Below are positions 9,950 through 20,923 of a stretch of 64,000 nucleotides of DNA, in pieces. The position numbers and the translations under genes were made by a program. The notes under the pieces were generated by a model. That model did not search any database, was not told the origin of the DNA, and saw only the letters and a program-made list of their open reading frames with translations. The stretch spans positions 1 through 64,000 of the forward strand of contig CAMYMG010000013.1 of assembly GCA_947259295.1 (NCBI GenBank), written 5' to 3'. Positions within the stretch are counted from its first letter, which is position 1, and each line of letters starts with the position of its first letter. Source of the stretch: an uncultured Rhizobiaceae bacterium. GTDB taxonomy: Bacteria > Pseudomonadota > Alphaproteobacteria > Rhizobiales > Rhizobiaceae.

Positions 9950-10039
9950 CAACTTTGCGGCCCGAAGCTTATCTCGTGGCTTCGGCGACACGCGCCGCCC
10001 TCCGGGCCCATTCCAGCGTGACGAAGCGGAGAATTTTGC

Positions 10040-11382
<1,343 letters not shown>

Positions 11383-11386
<4 letters not shown>

Positions 11387-11985
11387 GATTGATTTTGCTT
11401 GGGCCGCCTGGGGCGGGCAAGGGGACACAAGCACAAAGACTGGTAGAAAAATTCGGTACCCCGCAGCTGTCGACCGGCGACATGCTGCGAGCCGCGGTGA
11501 AGGCTGAGACGGAAGTCGGCAAGCGTGCCAAGGCCGTCATGGATGCCGGCGAACTGGTTTCGGATGCCATCGTCAACGCGATCGTTGCGGAGCGGATCGA
11601 CCAGGCGGACTGCGCCAACGGGTTCATCCTCGACGGCTATCCGCGCACCCTGGTGCAGGCCGACGCGGTGGGTGACATGCTCGCCGAGCGGGGCATCGAG
11701 CTCGACGTGGTGATCGAACTTGTGGTCGACGACAAGGCGCTGGTCGGGCGAATCCTGAAGCGCGCCGAAGAGGCAGAGGCAGCCGGCGAAGCGGTCCGCA
11801 AGGACGACAACGCCGAGGTTTTCGACGAGCGCCTGCGCGAGTACTACAAGAAGACGGCCCCACTGATCGGCTACTATTACGCCAAGGGCTTGCTCAAGAA
11901 CGTCGACGGGATGGCCAGCATGGACGAGGTCACCCGGCAGATCGAGGCGGTGATCGAAGCGTCCGCCAAGGATGGCAAAAGCTGA
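11383..11985 (+). CDS. adk: Adenylate kinase
   Basis: The 200-residue protein catalyses ATP + AMP to 2 ADP in the cytoplasm. The P-loop GPPGAGKG is at residues 7-14, the AMP-binding QLSTGDMLR near residue 30, and [13 protein letters not shown] near residue 85. The LID insert is short (about residues 125-145) and lacks the four zinc cysteines, the usual alphaproteobacterial form. Coupled to secY by an ATGA overlap. Confidence 0.97.
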
Positions 11986-11988
11986 CGG

Positions 11989-12017
11989 TTGACGGGAACG
12001 CGCTGCTGCACTATAGG
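11989..12017 (+). promoter_or_regulatory. Candidate sigma70 promoter for rpsM-rpsK-rpoA-rplQ
   Basis: TTGACG at 11989-11994 and TATAGG at 12012-12017 are separated by exactly 17 bases, just after the adk stop. A leader of about 135 bases rich in short inverted repeats runs to rpsM. An internal promoter here would let the alpha operon be expressed apart from the spc genes. Motif match only. Confidence 0.55.
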
Positions 12018-12160
12018 GGCGCATCTCCAAATCAGGCTGAGGCTGCCGGGTCCTTGAGGACGTGGCGGCCTAATTGAATTGGAATACCCGCAAGGGCCGG
12101 CCTCCACCGGACGCGGGTCAATAACAACTGCCGGCACGACCGGCCTACATGGAGAATGAA

Positions 12161-12529
12161 ATGGCCCGCATTGCAGGCGTCAATATTCCGACCAACAAGC
12201 GCGTCGTTATCGCGCTTCAGTACATTCACGGCATCGGCAAGCGCTTTGCGCAGGAAATCGTCGACAAGGTCGGCATTCCGGCGGACCGTCGCGTCAACCA
12301 GCTGACCGACTCCGAAGTGCTGCAGATCCGCGAAGCGATCGACCGCGACTACCAGGTCGAGGGCGACCTGCGCCGCGAAACCTCGATGAACATCAAGCGC
12401 CTGATGGACCTTGGCTGCTACCGCGGCCTGCGCCATCGTCGTTCGCTGCCGGTTCGCGGCCAGCGCACGCACACCAATGCCCGTACCCGCAAGGGTCCTG
12501 CAAAGGCCATTCAGGGCAAGAAGAAGTAA
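12161..12529 (+). CDS. rpsM: 30S ribosomal protein S13
   Basis: From ATG 12161 the protein is 122 residues with [19 protein letters not shown] and the C-terminal [21 protein letters not shown], the S13 signatures. S13 bridges the 30S head to the 50S. GGAGA at 12151-12155 supports this start over the ATG at 12149 that would add four residues. Confidence 0.96.
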   Translation: MARIAGVNIPTNKRVVIALQYIHGIGKRFAQEIVDKVGIPADRRVNQLTDSEVLQIREAIDRDYQVEGDLRRETSMNIKRLMDLGCYRGLRHRRSLPVRGQRTHTNARTRKGPAKAIQGKKK

Positions 12530-12534
12530 TTGGC

Positions 12535-12597
12535 GGCAGTCGGCAATCGGCAATAGGCGTTCGGATTACCCGACTGCCTACTGCCCAATTCCGACTG
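12535..12597. repeat. Imperfect inverted repeat between rpsM and rpsK
   Basis: The left half (12535-12564), built from CAGTCGGCAATCGGCAATAGGC-like 7-base units, is about 80 percent complementary to the right half (12570-12597), which contains GACTGCCTACTGCCCAATT. As in the rplF-rplR gap, the arms consist of degenerate heptamers, but the unit sequence is different (GGCAATA/GGCAGTA). Non-coding and within the alpha operon. Confidence 0.65.
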
Positions 12598-12653
12598 GCG
12601 CTGGTGGAGCCGCTGGAACTACGGCGGTGTAGAGATCAACTGAAAGGACTATC

Positions 12654-13043
12654 ATGGCCAAGGAAGCCACACGCGTTCGTCGCCGCGAGCGCAAGAACAT
12701 CTCGTCGGGCGTCGCCCATGTCAGCTCGACCTTCAACAATACGATGATCACCATCACCGACGCCCAGGGCAACACGATTGCCTGGTCGTCGGCCGGTTCG
12801 CAGGGCTTCAAGGGTTCGCGCAAGTCGACCCCGTTCGCCGCCCAGATGGCCGCCGAGGACGTCTGCAAGAAGGCCCAGGAGCATGGCATGCGCCTGCTCG
12901 AGGTCGAAGTCTGCGGTCCGGGTTCGGGCCGTGAGTCGGCGCTCCGCGCATTGCAGGCCGGTGGCTTCACGATCACCTCGATCCGTGACGTGACGCCGAT
13001 CCCGCACAATGGCTGCCGCCCGCGCAAGAAGCGTCGCGTCTAG
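12654..13043 (+). CDS. rpsK: 30S ribosomal protein S11
   Basis: The 129-residue protein has [38 protein letters not shown] and the C-terminal [18 protein letters not shown], all S11 signatures. S11 lines the mRNA exit channel on the platform. A GAAAGGACTATC ribosome site precedes the start. Confidence 0.97.
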   Translation: MAKEATRVRRRERKNISSGVAHVSSTFNNTMITITDAQGNTIAWSSAGSQGFKGSRKSTPFAAQMAAEDVCKKAQEHGMRLLEVEVCGPGSGRESALRALQAGGFTITSIRDVTPIPHNGCRPRKKRRV

Positions 13044-13145
13044 TATTCGTTTCGAACTGCCGCGCGAGCGCCGAGGCGCTCCTCCACGGCTTTCCATGTC
13101 GCCCGCCACGATTGGATGGTGGTGGGCCAACGGAAGGAAATCCAA

Positions 13146-14156
13146 ATGATCCAGAAAAACTGGCAAGAACTCATCAAGCCGAACAAGATCGAGTTCTCTT
13201 CGAAGAACAAGACCCTGACGACGCTCGTCGCAGAGCCGCTCGAGCGTGGCTTCGGCCTGACCCTCGGCAACGCGCTGCGTCGCGTGCTCCTGTCGTCGCT
13301 GCGCGGCGCTGCCGTCACCGCCGTCCAGATCGACGGCGTGCTGCACGAATTCTCCTCGATTGCCGGCGTGCGTGAAGACGTCACCGACATCGTGCTCAAC
13401 ATCAAGGAAATTGCCATCCGTATGGAAGGCGACGGTCCCAAGCGCATGGTCGTGCGCAAGCAGGGTCCGGGCGCTGTCCTGGCCGGCGACATCCAGACCG
13501 TGGGCGACGTCGAGATCCTCAACCCCGACCACGTGATCTGCACGCTGGACGAAGGCGCCGAGATCCGCATGGAGTTCACCGTCGACACAGGCAAGGGCTA
13601 CGTGCCGGCCGACCGCAACCGCGCCGAAGACGCGCCGATCGGGCTCATCCCGGTCGACAGCCTCTATTCGCCGGTCAAGAAGGTCTCCTACAAGGTCGAG
13701 AACACCCGCGAGGGCCAGGTGCTCGACTATGACAAGCTGACCATGACCATCGAGACCAATGGCTCGATCACCGGCGAAGATGCCATCGCATTCGCGGCGC
13801 GCATCCTGCAGGACCAGCTCGGCCTGTTCGTCAATTTCGACGAGCCGCAGAAGGAAGTTGCCACCGAGACCGTCACCGAACTGGCGTTCAACCCGGCGCT
13901 CCTCAAGAAGGTCGACGAACTCGAGCTTTCGGTTCGTTCGGCCAACTGCCTGAAGAACGACAACATCGTCTATATCGGCGACCTGATCCAGAAGACGGAA
14001 GCAGAAATGCTGCGCACCCCGAACTTCGGACGCAAGTCGCTGAACGAGATCAAGGAAGTGCTTGCGGCAATGGGCCTGCACCTCGGCATGGAAGTTGCCG
14101 ACTGGCCGCCGGAGAACATCGAAGATCTCGCCAAGCGCTACGAAGACCAGTACTAG
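13146..14156 (+). CDS. rpoA: DNA-directed RNA polymerase subunit alpha
   Basis: From ATG 13146 the protein is 336 residues, [17 protein letters not shown] and onward. The N-terminal assembly domain contains [19 protein letters not shown]. The C-terminal domain (about residues 250-320) contains [20 protein letters not shown] and [12 protein letters not shown], which bind UP elements and activators. Family N termini and a GGAAGGAAAT ribosome site exclude the ATG at 13116. The preceding 102-base gap includes a small GAGCGCC/GGCGCTC palindrome. Confidence 0.97.
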   Translation: MIQKNWQELIKPNKIEFSSKNKTLTTLVAEPLERGFGLTLGNALRRVLLSSLRGAAVTAVQIDGVLHEFSSIAGVREDVTDIVLNIKEIAIRMEGDGPKRMVVRKQGPGAVLAGDIQTVGDVEILNPDHVICTLDEGAEIRMEFTVDTGKGYVPADRNRAEDAPIGLIPVDSLYSPVKKVSYKVENTREGQVLDYDKLTMTIETNGSITGEDAIAFAARILQDQLGLFVNFDEPQKEVATETVTELAFNPALLKKVDELELSVRSANCLKNDNIVYIGDLIQKTEAEMLRTPNFGRKSLNEIKEVLAAMGLHLGMEVADWPPENIEDLAKRYEDQY

Positions 14157-14168
14157 AGCCTGACTAGA

Positions 14169-14210
14169 GCATGGTACCAAGGACCGGGGTCCCCGGTCCG
14201 ACGGCCATGC
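14169..14210. repeat. Nested palindrome between rpoA and rplQ
   Basis: A perfect 19-base palindrome, GGACCGGGG-T-CCCCGGTCC, lies at 14181-14199 inside an outer pair GCATGG (14169-14174) and CCATGC (14205-14210). The GCATG...CATGC ends recall the element at 8501-8543, with a different centre. No T-run follows, so read-through into rplQ is expected. Confidence 0.65.
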
Positions 14211-14263
14211 GGAAAACCATCAGAGGCCGTGGCCTCTTGAACAACTGAAGAAGGATAAGAGCC

Positions 14264-14695
14264 ATGCGCCACGGTTTCAAAGGCCGCCGTTTTTCCCGCA
14301 GTGTCAGCCATCGCAAGGCGATGTTTGCCAACCTCGCGGTTTCGCTGATCGAGCACGAACAGATCGTCACCACGCTGCCCAAGGCGAAGGATCTGCGTCC
14401 GATCGTCGAGAAGCTCGTCACGCTGGGCAAGCGCGGCGACCTGCATGCCCGCCGTCAGGTGATCGCGCAGATCGGCAATGAGGGCGTCGTCAAGCGCCTG
14501 TTCGATACGCTCGCGCCGCGCTACGCCACACGCAATGGCGGCTATCTGCGCATCATGAAGGCCGGCTTCCGCGCCGGCGACAATGCCGCCATGGCCGTAA
14601 TCGAGTTCGTCGACCGCGACACCGCAGCGAAGGGTGCCGGCGACCGCGAGCGCCTCGAGGCGGAAGACGCACAGGGCGAGACCGAAGCCGCCTGA
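14264..14695 (+). CDS. rplQ: 50S ribosomal protein L17
   Basis: The 143-residue protein starts [21 protein letters not shown], with [16 protein letters not shown] and [18 protein letters not shown], the L17 signatures. The last 20 residues form an acidic extension. It is the last gene of the translation cluster and is followed by a strong terminator. AAGAAGGATAAGAGCC supplies the ribosome site. Confidence 0.97.
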   Translation: MRHGFKGRRFSRSVSHRKAMFANLAVSLIEHEQIVTTLPKAKDLRPIVEKLVTLGKRGDLHARRQVIAQIGNEGVVKRLFDTLAPRYATRNGGYLRIMKAGFRAGDNAAMAVIEFVDRDTAAKGAGDRERLEAEDAQGETEAA

Positions 14696-14719
14696 TCGGG
14701 TGGTTCGCAGGAGTCTGAC

Positions 14720-14745
14720 AAGGGGCCTTCGGGCCCCTTTTTCTT
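14720..14745 (+). terminator. Intrinsic terminator after rplQ
   Basis: AAGGGGCC (14720-14727) and GGCCCCTT (14732-14739) form an 8-bp stem capped by a TTCG tetraloop and followed by a TTTTTCTTT tract. This is a textbook rho-independent terminator closing the ribosomal protein cluster. Confidence 0.9.
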
Positions 14746-14770
14746 TGCGCGGGATTTCGTGGATACCGCA

Positions 14771-15298
14771 CTATGATGCCCTTGGCAGGTCTCGCCAAAC
14801 ATAGGCTACCTGCTCGTAGGCGGTGTCACCGAGTTGGATTTTCGGTGCCGCTATCTCAATGCCACCGAGTTTGCTGTAGAATGCGCGGTTCCGATTGGCG
14901 GCAAGGGCTGTGAGGTACAGGCCGTTGCGTCCGGAGGCTGCCATGTCTGTTAGGATTGCCTCGAACAATCGACGTCCGATCCGTCGACGCTCATAATCTG
15001 GGCGTAGGTAGATGGCATAGAGTTCGCTTCCGACGCCGAAGCTTGTGTCACGTGCAGGGCCGCCCGATGCAAAGCCGATGACTTGTCCGTTTTCGGCAAC
15101 TGCGACCTGATAGCTCATGCCCTGTAGTGAATATGTCTTCTCATGGCGCCTGGCCTGGTGATCTTTCGACATAGACATCAGGAACTCGGGTGGCAGCAGA
15201 CCCGAGAATGTGTGCTGCCATGAACGCACAACGATCTCTCCGATCGCGGCCATGTCAGAACTACATGCCCTACGGATGTTGGTGGTGGCGCTTGTCAT
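14771..15298 (-). CDS. GNAT-family N-acetyltransferase
   Basis: A protein of about 175 residues with the GNAT fold. ELYAIYLRPDYERRRIGRRLFEAIL holds the beta4 strand and the acetyl-CoA pyrophosphate loop (RRRIGR), followed by LYLTALAANRNRAFYSKLG, typical of motif B. The substrate cannot be inferred. The start is uncertain: an ATG at 15340 would add 14 residues, no clear ribosome site marks either, and the choice at 15298 follows the usual MT..IRRA beginning of the family. It stands alone, convergent with rplQ. Confidence 0.8.
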   Translation of the reverse strand: MTSATTNIRRACSSDMAAIGEIVVRSWQHTFSGLLPPEFLMSMSKDHQARRHEKTYSLQGMSYQVAVAENGQVIGFASGGPARDTSFGVGSELYAIYLRPDYERRRIGRRLFEAILTDMAASGRNGLYLTALAANRNRAFYSKLGGIEIAAPKIQLGDTAYEQVAYVWRDLPRAS

Positions 15299-15371
15299 AC
15301 CCGAGTTTCTTTCGCGCATCGTTCTCAGGCAAGTGCTCATCCGATGGCTTGCCGTGCACTCCCGATCCGCC

Positions 15372-16544
15372 TCAGCTGCCGATCACGTAACGGCTGTAGG
15401 GACCGATGAGCTTCTTGACGGTCAGGACGATGGCGAGACTTACACTGAGGACGAAGGCGCTATAGAGCGCCAGATCGGCCATTGCGTGGCCGGTATGCGG
15501 CGACAGCGGGGCCGGCAGCCGCATCATCACGGCGATCACGATGGCGTGGACGAAGAAGAGGCCGAAACTGTTCCTGGCGATGAAGGACAGCGGCCCCGAC
15601 GCATGTCGGCCCCACGCCGCGAAGAAGCCGCAGAACAGGAAGAAGCCGACATATTTCTGGATCAGCATCAGGTCGATGCCGAGCGGCAGCCAGCCGTCGC
15701 CTGCCGCCCGTTCGATGTTGCTGGTGTCGTTCAGCGCGACGGCCTGCACGGCGGCGATAGCCAGGATGAGACAGGTCAGCGCCAGGACGACGAGAGGTCG
15801 CGCGACGACGGGCATGATGCGGTCCCGGTATTCGCAAAACAGCATGCCGAACATGTAGATGTTGGCGAAATAGAGCAGGCTGTGAAACGGGTTCAAGTTC
15901 TCGGCCGGCCGGTGCACCCACAATGCCACCGCCAGGGCGAGCGCCACGATGCCGAAGCGAAGTGCCGGTCTCAGGCGGATGAACCTGTCGAAGACCGGGG
16001 AAGCCAGAAACAGCAGGAACACGAACGGAATGTACCAATAGGCATTGACCATGCGCCCGCTGGCCATGAGGACGACGAGATCAACGAAGGAACTGTGCGG
16101 ATAGGTGATCCCGTCCTTGATGACCGTCGTGGTGAAACTGCCATAGGCGATCTCGGCCATGGCGACGGGTGTCGCCATGCACAGATAGGGCAGGCCGATA
16201 TAGAGCGCCTTGCGCCGCATGAATTCGCCGAACGGCATGCGTTCGAAGAAGACCTGCCGGTACAGGAAACCCGAAATGAAGACGAAATAGGCAGTGCCGC
16301 TGTTGATCAGCGAAGGGATGATGTTGATCAGTGCGATGTGCGCCGTCGGGTCTTCATTGGCGAAATGCGACCACGCCAGCACGAATGTGTGGCCGCATAT
16401 GATCATGACTATCGCCAGCGCGCGGAAATACTCCAGATAGGCGATATGGCCTCGCATGGCCGCCGCAGGGCGGTCGGCCGGTCGGGCCACAGGGCTCAAG
16501 GCGACCATGCTGCCGTCTTGAACCGAAGCAAAATCGCTCATCAT
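15372..16544 (-). CDS. Acyltransferase 3 family membrane protein
   Basis: A 390-residue integral membrane protein with about ten hydrophobic segments. The first segment contains YLEYFRALAIVMIICGHTF, the conserved Arg/His region of the OafA/NodX-type acyltransferase 3 family, which moves acyl groups onto surface polysaccharides or other envelope acceptors. A second conserved block, TAYFVFISGFLYRQVFFE, follows near residue 85. No polysaccharide genes are adjacent, so the acceptor is unknown. Confidence 0.88.
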   Translation of the reverse strand: MMSDFASVQDGSMVALSPVARPADRPAAAMRGHIAYLEYFRALAIVMIICGHTFVLAWSHFANEDPTAHIALINIIPSLINSGTAYFVFISGFLYRQVFFERMPFGEFMRRKALYIGLPYLCMATPVAMAEIAYGSFTTTVIKDGITYPHSSFVDLVVLMASGRMVNAYWYIPFVFLLFLASPVFDRFIRLRPALRFGIVALALAVALWVHRPAENLNPFHSLLYFANIYMFGMLFCEYRDRIMPVVARPLVVLALTCLILAIAAVQAVALNDTSNIERAAGDGWLPLGIDLMLIQKYVGFFLFCGFFAAWGRHASGPLSFIARNSFGLFFVHAIVIAVMMRLPAPLSPHTGHAMADLALYSAFVLSVSLAIVLTVKKLIGPYSRYVIGS

Positions 16545-16736
16545 TTTCTCTGATCGAAGGGGGTATCCGAGTCGATATCTATCACTCGGCCATTGCCTCG
16601 AAAGCGAATTCCTAACTAAAGGTTAACGGGCCGGTTCGAGGTCCGGCCGGGCTCATCCGGCCGGGCGGCCGCGGGCCATTTATTTTGCACATTCGTCATG
16701 AAAATGGCATCCGTTCACCGACAAAGAGGATTCGCG

Positions 16737-18215
16737 ATGCGCGCAACACGGCTGGTTACGATTCTGCTCGGTCTCGGGCTGCTTGCCGGGGCGGCCATGG
16801 GCACCGCTGTCGCCCAGGACAGCGAAGGCCTGACCGACATATTGTCGGACCTTTTGCGCGGCACCGAAGGCGACAATCCTACGGCGGGACCGGATCAGCG
16901 TGTCCCCTTCGGTCGCGAGGAAATGCAGCTTTCCTTCGCACCGCTCGTCAAGGAAACGGCACCGGCGGTGGTGAACGTCTATGCCTCGAAGCAGGCCAGG
17001 GCCACCCGGTCTCCCTTCGAGGGCGATCCCTTCTTCGAGCAGTTCTTCGGCCGGCAGATGAAGCCGCGCGCGCAGAATTCACTCGGCTCCGGGGTCATCG
17101 TCGAGCCTAGCGGCATCGTGGTCACCAACTTCCACGTCATTCGCGGCGCCGACGAGGTCAAGGTGGCGCTGGCGGACGGACGGGAGTTCTCGAGCAGGGT
17201 ACTGCTGAAGGACGAGTCGCTCGATCTCGCCATCCTGAAGATCGATACGCCCGAGCCATTTCCGGTCGTGCCCATCGGCGATTCCGACGCGCTGCAGATC
17301 GGCGACCTCGTGCTGGCCATCGGCAACCCGTTCGGCGTCGGCCAGACCACGACGAGCGGCATCGTTTCGGGCCTCGCCCGCAGCCATGTCGGCGTCACCG
17401 ACTTCGGCTTCTTCATCCAGACCGACGCAGCGATCAACCCCGGCAATTCGGGCGGTGCGCTGATCAACATGGCCGGCCAGCTGGTCGGCATCAACACGTC
17501 GATCTACAGCCGCAGCGGCGGTTCGATCGGCATCGGCTTCGCAATTCCGTCCAACATCGTGCGCGTCGTCGCCGAGGCGGCCGCACGGGGAAGCGACTTC
17601 TTCGAGCGCCCCTATGTCGGGGCGGATTTCGACCAGGTTACCCCTCAGATCGCCGAGTCGCTCGGCATGGCTCGTCCGATCGGCGCCCTGGTAACGTCGG
17701 TCGCGACCGACAGCCCCTCCGACAAGGCCGGCATCAAGCCGGGCGACGTGGTGCTGGCCCTCAACGGAATGCCGATCGAGCACGTCGATGCGCTGAGCTA
17801 CCGGCTGGCGACACGAAGCATCGGCAGCACGGCCGAGTTCGAGATTCTGAGCCAGGGCGACGAGCGCAGTGTCGAAGTCGAGCTGATCCGCGCGCCTGAA
17901 GGGGCAAACCCGGTTGAAGTGACGGTCGGCGGACGCAGTCCATTCGCCGGCATCAAGGCGGCCGAACTGTCGCCGAGGCTTGCCCAGCGGCTCGGTATGC
18001 CATCGAACATCAAGGGCGTTACCATCGTCGATATCGCGAAGGGATCTCCGGCCGCCGGCGTTGGCCTGCGCCCGTCCGACATCGTGCGCGAGATCAATGG
18101 CGAGCAGATCGATACGCCCGAGAAGCTGCGGCAGATCGCCGAAGCGCCGGCACGCTGGTGGCGCTTTACAGTCGAGCGCGACGGCAAGCTGCTGCGCCAG
18201 ATGCTGCGCTATTGA
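16737..18215 (+). CDS. Deg/HtrA-family periplasmic serine protease
   Basis: A 492-residue protein with a signal peptide (about residues 1-26, ending AVAQ), a trypsin-like domain with the triad His133 (TNFHVI), Asp163 (DLAIL) and Ser238 (GNSGGAL), and two PDZ domains (about residues 285-375 and 400-490). It degrades or refolds misfolded envelope proteins. The ATG at 16737 is chosen because AAAGAGGA ends six bases upstream and the signal peptide then starts correctly; an ATG at 16698 would add 13 residues. Upstream, CCGGCCGGGC occurs twice (16643-16652 and 16657-16666). DegP versus DegQ assignment is not resolved. Confidence 0.93.
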   Translation: MRATRLVTILLGLGLLAGAAMGTAVAQDSEGLTDILSDLLRGTEGDNPTAGPDQRVPFGREEMQLSFAPLVKETAPAVVNVYASKQARATRSPFEGDPFFEQFFGRQMKPRAQNSLGSGVIVEPSGIVVTNFHVIRGADEVKVALADGREFSSRVLLKDESLDLAILKIDTPEPFPVVPIGDSDALQIGDLVLAIGNPFGVGQTTTSGIVSGLARSHVGVTDFGFFIQTDAAINPGNSGGALINMAGQLVGINTSIYSRSGGSIGIGFAIPSNIVRVVAEAAARGSDFFERPYVGADFDQVTPQIAESLGMARPIGALVTSVATDSPSDKAGIKPGDVVLALNGMPIEHVDALSYRLATRSIGSTAEFEILSQGDERSVEVELIRAPEGANPVEVTVGGRSPFAGIKAAELSPRLAQRLGMPSNIKGVTIVDIAKGSPAAGVGLRPSDIVREINGEQIDTPEKLRQIAEAPARWWRFTVERDGKLLRQMLRY

Positions 18216-18297
18216 GCCTGACAGCGAAGGGTGGATCGCCGATGCACCAGCGCGATGAGCATCCGGCCCTGACTGGCGGCCCGGGCAGGGCGACCTG

Positions 18298-19617
18298 ATG
18301 GCGGACCTGTTCGGCTCCGGGGAGGAAACCAAGCCGGCGACCGCTGCGCCGCTCGCCGACCGGCTGCGTCCGAAGAACCTGGGCGAGGTGGTCGGCCAGG
18401 AGCATCTGACGGGCGAGGATGGCGCTCTGACGCGGCTGATCCGCTCCGGATCGCTGGGCTCGATGATATTCTGGGGGCCGCCCGGCACCGGCAAGACGAC
18501 GGTCGCCCGCCTGCTGGCCGGCGAGACCAGCCTTGCCTTCGAGCAGATCTCGGCCGTGTTTTCCGGCGTCGCCGACCTCAAGAAGGTGTTCGAGAGCGCC
18601 AAGCTGAGGCGTAGTAACGGCCGACAGACGCTGCTCTTCGTCGACGAGATCCACCGCTTCAACCGCGCCCAGCAGGACAGTTTCCTGCCGGTGATGGAGG
18701 ATGGAACGGTCGTGCTGGTCGGCGCCACGACCGAGAACCCGTCTTTCGAGCTGAACGCCGCTCTGCTGTCGCGTTCGCGCGTCATGACGTTCCGGTCGCT
18801 CGGCGAGGAAAGCCTGGAGCGGCTGCTCGTGCGCGCCGAACAGACCGAGGACAAGAAGCTGCCCCTCGACGAGCAGGCGAGGGCGATGCTGCTCAGGATG
18901 GCCGACGGCGACGGACGGGCGACGCTGACGCTGGCCGAGGAAGTCTGGCGGGCGGCGCGGCCAGGCGAGGTGTTCGACGCAAAGGCGTTGCAGGAAATCG
19001 TCCAGCGCCGCGCGCCGATCTACGACAAGGGCCAGGACGGCCACTACAATCTGATCTCGGCCCTGCACAAGTCGGTGCGCGGCTCGGATCCCGACGCCGC
19101 GCTCTATTACCTCGCCCGCATGCTGGACGCCGGCGAGAACCCGCTCTATCTCGGCCGCCGGCTCGTGCGCATGGCGATGGAGGATATCGGTCTCGCCGAT
19201 CCGCAGGCGCTGGTGATCGCCAATGCCGCCAAGGACGCCTACGATTATCTTGGCTCGCCAGAAGGCGAACTGGCCTTCGCCGAGGCGACCGTCTATCTCG
19301 CCACCGCGCCGAAATCCAATGCCGTCTACACCGCCTACAAGAGCGCCGTGCAGGCGGCCAAGGAGAACGGCTCGCTACTGCCGCCCAAGCACATCCTCAA
19401 TGCGCCGACCAAGCTGATGAAGGACGAAAGCTACGGCGAGGGTTATCTCTACGACCACGACCAGCCCGACGCCTTTTCGGGCCAGGATTATTTTCCCGAA
19501 GCCATGGGCCGCCGGAAATTCTACGATCCGCCCGAGCGCGGCTTCGAGCGCGAGATACACAAGCGGCTGGATTACTGGGCGAAGATCCGCCGCGAGCGGA
19601 GCGGAGAAGGCCAGTGA
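18298..19617 (+). CDS. rarA: Replication-associated recombination protein RarA (MgsA), AAA ATPase
   Basis: A 439-residue AAA+ protein of the clamp-loader-like RarA/WRNIP1 family, which acts at stalled replication forks. Walker A GPPGTGKT is at residues 60-67, Walker B LLFVDEIHRF at 112-121, and sensor 1 GATTENPSFELN near 143. The C-terminal tetramerisation region contains KGQDGHYNLISALHKSVRGSDPDAALYY (about residues 245-275). The start follows an overlapping, GC-rich 82-base gap from the Deg protease and may be co-transcribed with it. Confidence 0.94.
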   Translation: MADLFGSGEETKPATAAPLADRLRPKNLGEVVGQEHLTGEDGALTRLIRSGSLGSMIFWGPPGTGKTTVARLLAGETSLAFEQISAVFSGVADLKKVFESAKLRRSNGRQTLLFVDEIHRFNRAQQDSFLPVMEDGTVVLVGATTENPSFELNAALLSRSRVMTFRSLGEESLERLLVRAEQTEDKKLPLDEQARAMLLRMADGDGRATLTLAEEVWRAARPGEVFDAKALQEIVQRRAPIYDKGQDGHYNLISALHKSVRGSDPDAALYYLARMLDAGENPLYLGRRLVRMAMEDIGLADPQALVIANAAKDAYDYLGSPEGELAFAEATVYLATAPKSNAVYTAYKSAVQAAKENGSLLPPKHILNAPTKLMKDESYGEGYLYDHDQPDAFSGQDYFPEAMGRRKFYDPPERGFEREIHKRLDYWAKIRRERSGEGQ

Positions 19618-19697
19618 TAGCGCAGCGCACGGTGTGCCAGGGCGATCCTCTGCCGGCGGCGCCCCTACCCCTGATTGTATCCGCGAAGCGCTAGGTC

Positions 19698-20372
19698 ATG
19701 CGGGCGGCGGCTAAGGTCGGCAGGGAGGCGCAGCCGCGCTGGGGCATTGCGGCCTCCATACTGCTCCATGCGCTGCTCGTCGCGGCTCTTCTCCTCTCGC
19801 CGGCGGCACCCCGTCTTCTGCTGCCGCCCGAGGCGAGCGTCGCCGTCGACATTCTGACGCCGCAGCAGTTTCAGGCCGCTGTGGCTCCCGCCCCTGTCGC
19901 GCCGCCGGCCGATCTTGCACCCGTCATCCCTGATACACCCGCCGTTCCTCCCCCCGCCACGGAGGCGGCTCCCGAGGCCGAGCCCGGCATGATCGTGGCG
20001 CGTACCATGATGTCTGGAAAGACGCTGGCCGATCCGCGCAGCCGGCAGGCGCGGCGCGAGCTCGCCACCTTCGCCGACAGCGAGCGGGTGGTGCAACTTT
20101 GCAATCTGGAAGCGATGGATCAGGTGGAGGCGTGGCGCAGCGATTTCCATCCCGACAGGCTGGTCGCTTATGCGCGGGCTGATGCCAAGATGGCTGGCGA
20201 GACGATTGCCGCCGACGGCGCTGCCTTCCGCAGCGGCGGCAACTGGTACGACATCAGGTTCGAATGCCAGGTCTCGCCTGACCACGCGCAGGTGGTCGCC
20301 TTCCGTTTCGAGGTCGGCAGTCCCGTGCCGCGAAACCAATGGGACGAGTTGGGACTGCCGGCGGTTCACTGA
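19698..20372 (+). CDS. DUF930-domain envelope protein with TonB-like N terminus
   Basis: A 224-residue protein. One membrane segment near residues 16-33 (IAASILLHALLVAALLLS) is followed by a Pro/Ala-rich stretch (about residues 60-95), giving a TonB-like layout. The C-terminal part, with RRELATFADSERVVQLCNLEAM and WYDIRFECQVSPDHAQVVAF, matches what I know of DUF930, a domain common in Rhizobiales with no known function. Two cysteines (in QLCNLEA and RFECQV) could form a periplasmic disulfide. Probably anchored in the inner membrane with its bulk in the periplasm. Confidence 0.72.
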   Translation: MRAAAKVGREAQPRWGIAASILLHALLVAALLLSPAAPRLLLPPEASVAVDILTPQQFQAAVAPAPVAPPADLAPVIPDTPAVPPPATEAAPEAEPGMIVARTMMSGKTLADPRSRQARRELATFADSERVVQLCNLEAMDQVEAWRSDFHPDRLVAYARADAKMAGETIAADGAAFRSGGNWYDIRFECQVSPDHAQVVAFRFEVGSPVPRNQWDELGLPAVH

Positions 20373-20401
20373 CCCTGCACGACGCGGAGGGTCGTGGACA
20401 C

Positions 20402-20911
20402 TTAGCCTGCGCTGCGCGGGATCGCCCAGGCAGCGAGGGCGAGAACGTCGTCGACCGTCCAAGGGCCTGCCGCATCACTGGCGGTTCGCGATGCCTCGAT
20501 ACGACCGTCCGACCTGACAAGGAACTCGGCGCATCTCGGGTCAACCCCGTCGACCGGCCCCGGCATGCTGGACCGCTCCGAAGCGTGGATTCGTACGCCA
20601 AACGCGTCGAAAAGGAGCTGGCCGGGATCGGCGACCATCTCGAAGGGGAGGGCGCCGGCAAGCAGGAGCAGCTCTTCCTCAGGCTCCCTGAACAGCAACA
20701 GCACGTGCGCGGCACGCTCGAGCTCCGCCCTGCGGCGGATGAAGCTTCCGAGGTCTGGATCGTCCCGGGAAGAGCTGCGGAACTGCACATGTGTCGGCAA
20801 CCGACGCCGCGTGACGTCGACGACCAATCCGAGAGCGGTGGCGAAGCGCGTCACCGGTACACGGTCACCCGGCATCAGTCGAAATCCCCCGGCTGCTGCG
20901 TGAAATTGCAT
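20402..20911 (-). CDS. Peroxiredoxin-like (AhpC/TSA) protein lacking the catalytic cysteines
   Basis: A 169-residue protein that follows the layout of peroxiredoxin-like family proteins: MPGDRVP near the start, HVQFR, then DLGSFIRRRAEL, LPFEMVADPGQLLFDAFGV, and FLVRSDGRIEAS with PWTVDDVLALA at the end. Family members usually carry a CPxC pair just after the HLQFR strand; here that place reads SSSRDDPD. The only cysteine is in DPRCAEF near residue 135. Peroxidase activity by the usual mechanism is therefore unlikely. It sits 12 bases downstream of a membrane protein gene on the same strand, opposite a TetR gene. Confidence 0.65.
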   Translation of the reverse strand: MQFHAAAGGFRLMPGDRVPVTRFATALGLVVDVTRRRLPTHVQFRSSSRDDPDLGSFIRRRAELERAAHVLLLFREPEEELLLLAGALPFEMVADPGQLLFDAFGVRIHASERSSMPGPVDGVDPRCAEFLVRSDGRIEASRTASDAAGPWTVDDVLALAAWAIPRSAG

Positions 20912-20923
20912 CCTGCGATCCTT

